Below the pieces are notes generated by a model. The model ran no database searches, was not told the origin of the DNA, and worked only from the letters and a program-made list of their open reading frames with translations. From contig CBFHIO010000002.1 of NCBI GenBank assembly GCA_965656035.1, positions 1 through 45,994 on the forward strand: 45,994 bases of DNA, in the 5' to 3' direction. How positions within the stretch are numbered: the stretch's first letter is position 1; every line of letters starts with the position of its first letter. The position numbers and the translations under genes were made by a program. This document shows positions 42,904 through 45,994 of the stretch, piece after piece. The DNA is from SCGC-AAA076-P13 sp965656035. Its GTDB lineage: Bacteria > Pseudomonadota > Gammaproteobacteria > Magnimaribacterales > D2472.

Positions 42904-43440
42904 TTAACCATGTAATTGTTTTTCTTTAATCTCATCAAGAGTCTTACAATCAATACAATGTGTAGCTGTAGGTCTAGCCTCAAGTCTTTTAATGCCTATT
43001 TCGCACCCACAAGAATCGCACCAGCCATAGTCGTCTTGTTTAATTTTTTCTAAAGATACTGCAATCTTGCTAATAAGTTTTCTTTCTCTGTCCCTGGTTC
43101 TTAGTTCGAAAGCAAACTCTTCTTCTTGAGATGCTCTATCTACAGGGTCCGCATATGTTTCACCCTTTGCCTTAAGATGATCAAATGTTTTTTGCATTTC
43201 ATCTATCAAATGCTCTTTCCATAACAGTAACACTTCTACGAAATGCCTTTTCATGGCGGCGCTCATATATTTTTCATTCTTTTTTGACTTATACGGAGCA
43301 ATCTTAGATTTATTATTTGCAATCTTTTGCGGAGCTTTTTTTGCTGCTGTTTTTTTAGTAGCTACCTTTTTAACAACTTTTTTTACTGTTGCTTTTTTGG
43401 TAGTAGTTTTTTTTGATGTCGCTGTCTTAGTTTTTGCCAT
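42904..43440 (-). CDS. dksA: DksA with a lysine/alanine-rich N-terminal extension
   Basis: RNA polymerase secondary-channel factor acting with ppGpp. The 178 residues are longer than E. coli DksA (151). Residues 1-55 consist almost only of K, A, T and V (AKTKTATSKKTTTKKATVKK), similar to histone H1-like bacterial tails. The conserved core follows: coiled-coil tip DPVDRA (98-103, with the functional D101 and A103), RTRDRERKLI, and a zinc finger with C141, C144, C162 and C165. The ATG at 43440 begins the basic tail; the next Met is at residue 59, in the core. gluQ, often next to dksA, is absent. Confidence 0.93.
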   Translation of the reverse strand: MAKTKTATSKKTTTKKATVKKVVKKVATKKTAAKKAPQKIANNKSKIAPYKSKKNEKYMSAAMKRHFVEVLLLWKEHLIDEMQKTFDHLKAKGETYADPVDRASQEEEFAFELRTRDRERKLISKIAVSLEKIKQDDYGWCDSCGCEIGIKRLEARPTATHCIDCKTLDEIKEKQLHG

Positions 43441-43505
43441 TAGTTTAGTTTAGAATTAATAAGAATTTCAGGGTGGTAAAAAATATCAGAAACCAGATAA
43501 ATAAG

Positions 43506-44507
43506 CTAGCTTTTTCTTATTTTATTTGCAACTTCTTTATACCCGTCTGCGCTTAATCTAGGCCCGAAAGTTTCAACAATTTTAGAGGATGCGAAATTAC
43601 TGAATTCTGCACAAGTTTTTAGATCATTATTTTGAAGATATGCGTGCATAAATGAACCAGCAAACATATCACCAGCGCCATTAGTATCTATTGGTGTAAT
43701 TTTTTCAGCATTTGCATGAATCTCCTCACCATCTTTTATCACAACGCTTCCATCCGCACCCTTCGTAATTATAGTCATATAGGGTTTGTCTTTATAGAAG
43801 TTTATTGCTTCTGCGATATCATTTGCTCTTGAGAAAGCAATAGCCTCATCATCATTGCAAAAAATCATATCAACACCATAAGATACTATCTGATCAAACT
43901 TTTCTTTAAATCCATGAACAATTCCAGCATCAGATAAAGACAGTGCTTTTATCGTATTTTTACCTTTTAAATGCTCCAAGACCGATATAACAGCATTGAA
44001 ATTGTCATCACTAGTTACCATGTATCCTTCTATATAGAATATTTTAGAATTTTCTACTACTTCATAATCAATATCAGCCGAACCTAAAAAAGCACTCACA
44101 CCCAACATGCTACTCATAGTTCTTTTTGCATCAGGAGTAACTAAGATTAAACATTTTCCAGTAGGGACGTCAGAGTTTTCTGAGCTTATGCCTATGTGAT
44201 GTACTCCTGCTGATCTTAAACTTTCTATATATTTTCTGCCATCTTCGTCATCTGAGACACGACAAACATGATGACATTTTGAACCATAGTTTGCAGCCGC
44301 AATCAATGAGTTTGTAGCAGAGCCTCCACAATCTGAGACAGATTCTGCCCCCATGCCAATTAACTTCTCTATGATCGGGGCTTGCTCTTCTGCAGAAGCC
44401 AGAGTCATTGAGTCAGCCTCAAGACCCACGCTGGCTAAAAACTCATGACTAACTTTATATTGGGTATCTACAAGGGCATTACCAAGTGCACTAATATCAT
44501 ATTTCAT
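43506..44507 (-). CDS. PfkB-family carbohydrate/nucleoside kinase (adenosine-kinase-like)
   Basis: 333 residues with ribokinase fold. The PfkB signature 1 is GGSATNSLIAAANYG, and signature 2 is DTNGAGDMFAGSF, which has the catalytic Asp. ALGNALVDTQ near the start resembles the substrate-binding motif of adenosine-kinase-like members. Adenosine, inosine/guanosine or a sugar are all possible substrates. It overlaps the end of hemL by four bases (ATGA), so it is co-translated with a heme gene although no functional link is evident. Confidence 0.85.
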   Translation of the reverse strand: MKYDISALGNALVDTQYKVSHEFLASVGLEADSMTLASAEEQAPIIEKLIGMGAESVSDCGGSATNSLIAAANYGSKCHHVCRVSDDEDGRKYIESLRSAGVHHIGISSENSDVPTGKCLILVTPDAKRTMSSMLGVSAFLGSADIDYEVVENSKIFYIEGYMVTSDDNFNAVISVLEHLKGKNTIKALSLSDAGIVHGFKEKFDQIVSYGVDMIFCNDDEAIAFSRANDIAEAINFYKDKPYMTIITKGADGSVVIKDGEEIHANAEKITPIDTNGAGDMFAGSFMHAYLQNNDLKTCAEFSNFASSKIVETFGPRLSADGYKEVANKIRKS

Positions 44508-45802
44508 AATGTAATATTCCTCTTTTTTATTATATTCTTAACAACATCTAACGTATCATTAATTTCTTTGTCCTCATGCATTGAAGAGATAAATCCGGCT
44601 TCGTATTTAGAAGGAGCAAAATATATTCCATTTTTTATACAAGCATTAATAAATGTTGAAAATGCTTGGTCGTTTGTTTTGGATACATCGTTGATATTTG
44701 ATGGGAGTTCCTCAGAAAAAAAGAATCCAAACATGCCTCCAATTTGATTTGTAGAAAAAGGTATTCCGGCAGAGCTCATAATTTCATACATTCCTTCAAG
44801 CATTAATTTTGCTTTTTCTTCTAATTTTTTATAAGGATTATTATCAATTAAAAGGTTAAGCAAAGTTGACCCCGCAGCCATAGCCAACGGATTGCCAGAA
44901 AGTGTTCCAGCTTGATATACAGGACCTTCCGGTGCTAGATAATTCATAATTTCTTTTTTTCCACCAAATGCTCCAACTGGAAGTCCTCCTCCAATTACCT
45001 TGCCTAGAGCAGTAATGTCAGGTGTTATGTTGAAAATTTCTTGTGCTCCGCCAAGTGAGACCCTGAAACCACTCATCACCTCATCGAATATTAGTAGGGA
45101 GTTATTAGATTCTGTGTATGACCTTAATGTTTGCAGAAATTCCTCTGTTCCTGGTACAAAACCCATGTTCCCTGCAATTGGCTCGACAATTACTGCAGCA
45201 AGATCGTCTTTAACACTATTAAAAACCTCTATAAAAGCTGCGCTATCATTATATGGGCATGTAATAGTGTGTTTGGCAAGGTCTTCTGGAATGCCTGGAG
45301 AGTCTGGCAGGCCAAAGGTTAAAACTCCAGACCCGGCCTTTATAAGGAGCGAATCTACATGTCCATGATAGCAGCCATCAAATTTGATTATTTTATCTCT
45401 GTTTGTAAATCCTCTGGCTAGCCTAATTGCACTCATTGTTGCCTCGGTACCAGAATTAACCATTCTTATTTTTTCTATACTAGGAACGTTTTTAATAATT
45501 AATTCAGCAACGCTAGATTCTAGACTGGTCGGCGCTCCATAACTTGTACCCAGTTCAGCTTGCTTTTTTATAGCATTTACTATTTCAGGATGTGAGTGCC
45601 CCATAATCATAGGGCCCCATGAACCAATGTAATCTATGTACTTATTTCCATCAGCATCAAAAAGGTATGCACCTTGCGCCTTTTCAAAAAAAATAGGATT
45701 CCCGTTGATATTTTTGAATGCACGAACCGGTGAATTAACTCCACCTGGCATAAGCGACTTTGCTTGTTCAAAAAGGGCTATAGATTTATCTATCTTATTC
45801 AA
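44504..45802 (-). CDS. hemL: Glutamate-1-semialdehyde 2,1-aminomutase
   Basis: PLP enzyme that makes 5-aminolevulinate in the C5 route to heme. The 432 residues align with E. coli HemL. LMPGGVNSPVRAF opens the protein, NSGTEATMSAIRLAR and FDGCYHGHVDSLL bind the cofactor, D240 lies in LIFDEVMSGFR and the PLP lysine is K268 in ALGKVIGGG. The start is TTG 45802, without a clear ribosome site. It lies 53 bases after hemG. Confidence 0.97.
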   Translation of the reverse strand: MNKIDKSIALFEQAKSLMPGGVNSPVRAFKNINGNPIFFEKAQGAYLFDADGNKYIDYIGSWGPMIMGHSHPEIVNAIKKQAELGTSYGAPTSLESSVAELIIKNVPSIEKIRMVNSGTEATMSAIRLARGFTNRDKIIKFDGCYHGHVDSLLIKAGSGVLTFGLPDSPGIPEDLAKHTITCPYNDSAAFIEVFNSVKDDLAAVIVEPIAGNMGFVPGTEEFLQTLRSYTESNNSLLIFDEVMSGFRVSLGGAQEIFNITPDITALGKVIGGGLPVGAFGGKKEIMNYLAPEGPVYQAGTLSGNPLAMAAGSTLLNLLIDNNPYKKLEEKAKLMLEGMYEIMSSAGIPFSTNQIGGMFGFFFSEELPSNINDVSKTNDQAFSTFINACIKNGIYFAPSKYEAGFISSMHEDKEINDTLDVVKNIIKKRNITL

Positions 45803-45855
45803 AATAATTTAACGCTTTAGAGGGCTTATATACGATTCCAGTTATTATAACTCTT

Positions 45856-45993
45856 TTATGTAATTAACTCTCTAGCAAAAGAATCAACCTTGTTCCAATC
45901 AGTAAATTCATAGGTATTTTTTATATTTGTTGGACCCTTTGTCATCCACATAATAAACCTGATCATTTGCTTATCAACAAAATTATATTTTGG
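45856..45993 (-). CDS. hemG: Menaquinone-dependent protoporphyrinogen oxidase HemG, C-terminal part
   Basis: 45 codons and a stop at the edge of the window. The visible residues MIRFIMWMTKGPTNIKN and EFTDWNKVDSFAREL match the C-terminus of E. coli HemG (MIRLIMKMTGGPTD and YTDWEQVANFARE). HemG is a flavodoxin-like enzyme that oxidises protoporphyrinogen IX using the quinone pool. Placement just upstream of hemL suggests a heme operon. The upstream part is outside the window. Confidence 0.85.
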   Translation of the reverse strand, partial: PKYNFVDKQMIRFIMWMTKGPTNIKNTYEFTDWNKVDSFARELIT

Positions 45994-45994
45994 A

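Noticed and set aside
45000..45368. 122-codon plus-strand frame inside hemL
   Set aside because: Antisense shadow of conserved hemL codons; composition is explained by the reverse reading.
1..45994. Mobile elements, CRISPR arrays, tRNA or rRNA genes, prophage
   Set aside because: No transposase or integrase motif, no regularly spaced repeats, no tRNA-like cloverleaf in the few gaps longer than 70 bases and no rRNA sequence were seen.

Overview
This AT-rich window (about one third G+C by eye) is chromosomal DNA of a gammaproteobacterium. The neighbourhoods are gammaproteobacterial: metK/tkt-pgk-fba, rsgA/orn, ubiE-ubiJ-ubiB-tatABC, miaB-ybeZ-ybeY-ybeX-lnt, zapA-6S RNA-fau, pepP-ubiH, rpmE/priA, nnrD-tsaE-amiB, dksA-pcnB-dNK and hemG-hemL. 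Intergenic gaps are near zero, many genes overlap by 4 or 8 bases, TTG starts are common and several genes usual in these clusters are missing. A streamlined marine lineage of the SAR86 type fits best, but that is inference, because no rRNA is present.

Layout. 1-6011: metK (partial) diverges from tkt-pgk-fba (class I aldolase)-dtd-LOG protein. 6041-10741 (minus): rsgA-ubiE-ubiJ-ubiB-tatA-tatB-tatC, joining ribosome assembly, ubiquinone synthesis and twin-arginine export. 10783-17284: orn, a DUF1820 gene, then miaB-ybeZ-ybeY-ybeX-lnt and an L,D-transpeptidase. 17307-19460 (minus): a bifunctional beta-oxidation enzyme. 19491-19826: the only long non-coding stretch apart from the 6S RNA gene. 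It holds a well-formed candidate sRNA gene (promoter, hairpin with a C-rich anti-Shine-Dalgarno loop, intrinsic terminator) and a possible 28-residue membrane peptide. 19827-22579: secreted glutathione peroxidase, rpiA, ilvA. 22580-24862: an outer-membrane DUF5916-type barrel. 24911-26162 (minus): a ZapB-like coiled coil, zapA, 6S RNA, fau. 26227-32221: pepP-ubiH, rpmB, sixA-dut, zinc-free L31, priA. 32218-37015 (minus): alpha/beta hydrolase, membrane-anchored paraoxonase-like protein, nnrD, tsaE, amidase. 37048-38651: NUDIX and MBL hydrolases. 38636-45993 (minus): hemG (partial)-hemL-PfkB kinase, dksA, pcnB, deoxynucleoside kinase, acs and a small lipoprotein.

The genes are mostly housekeeping: central carbon metabolism, respiration cofactor supply, translation and tRNA or ribosome care, envelope building, cell division and stress signalling. 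The less ordinary items are the sRNA candidate at 19612-19686, the four-helix paraoxonase homologue at 34751-36118 with a hydrolase partner, DksA with a histone-like lysine-rich N-terminus, and convergent gene pairs that end in back-to-back stop codons (TAATTA, CTAG). No mobile element, CRISPR array, tRNA, rRNA or prophage gene was seen.
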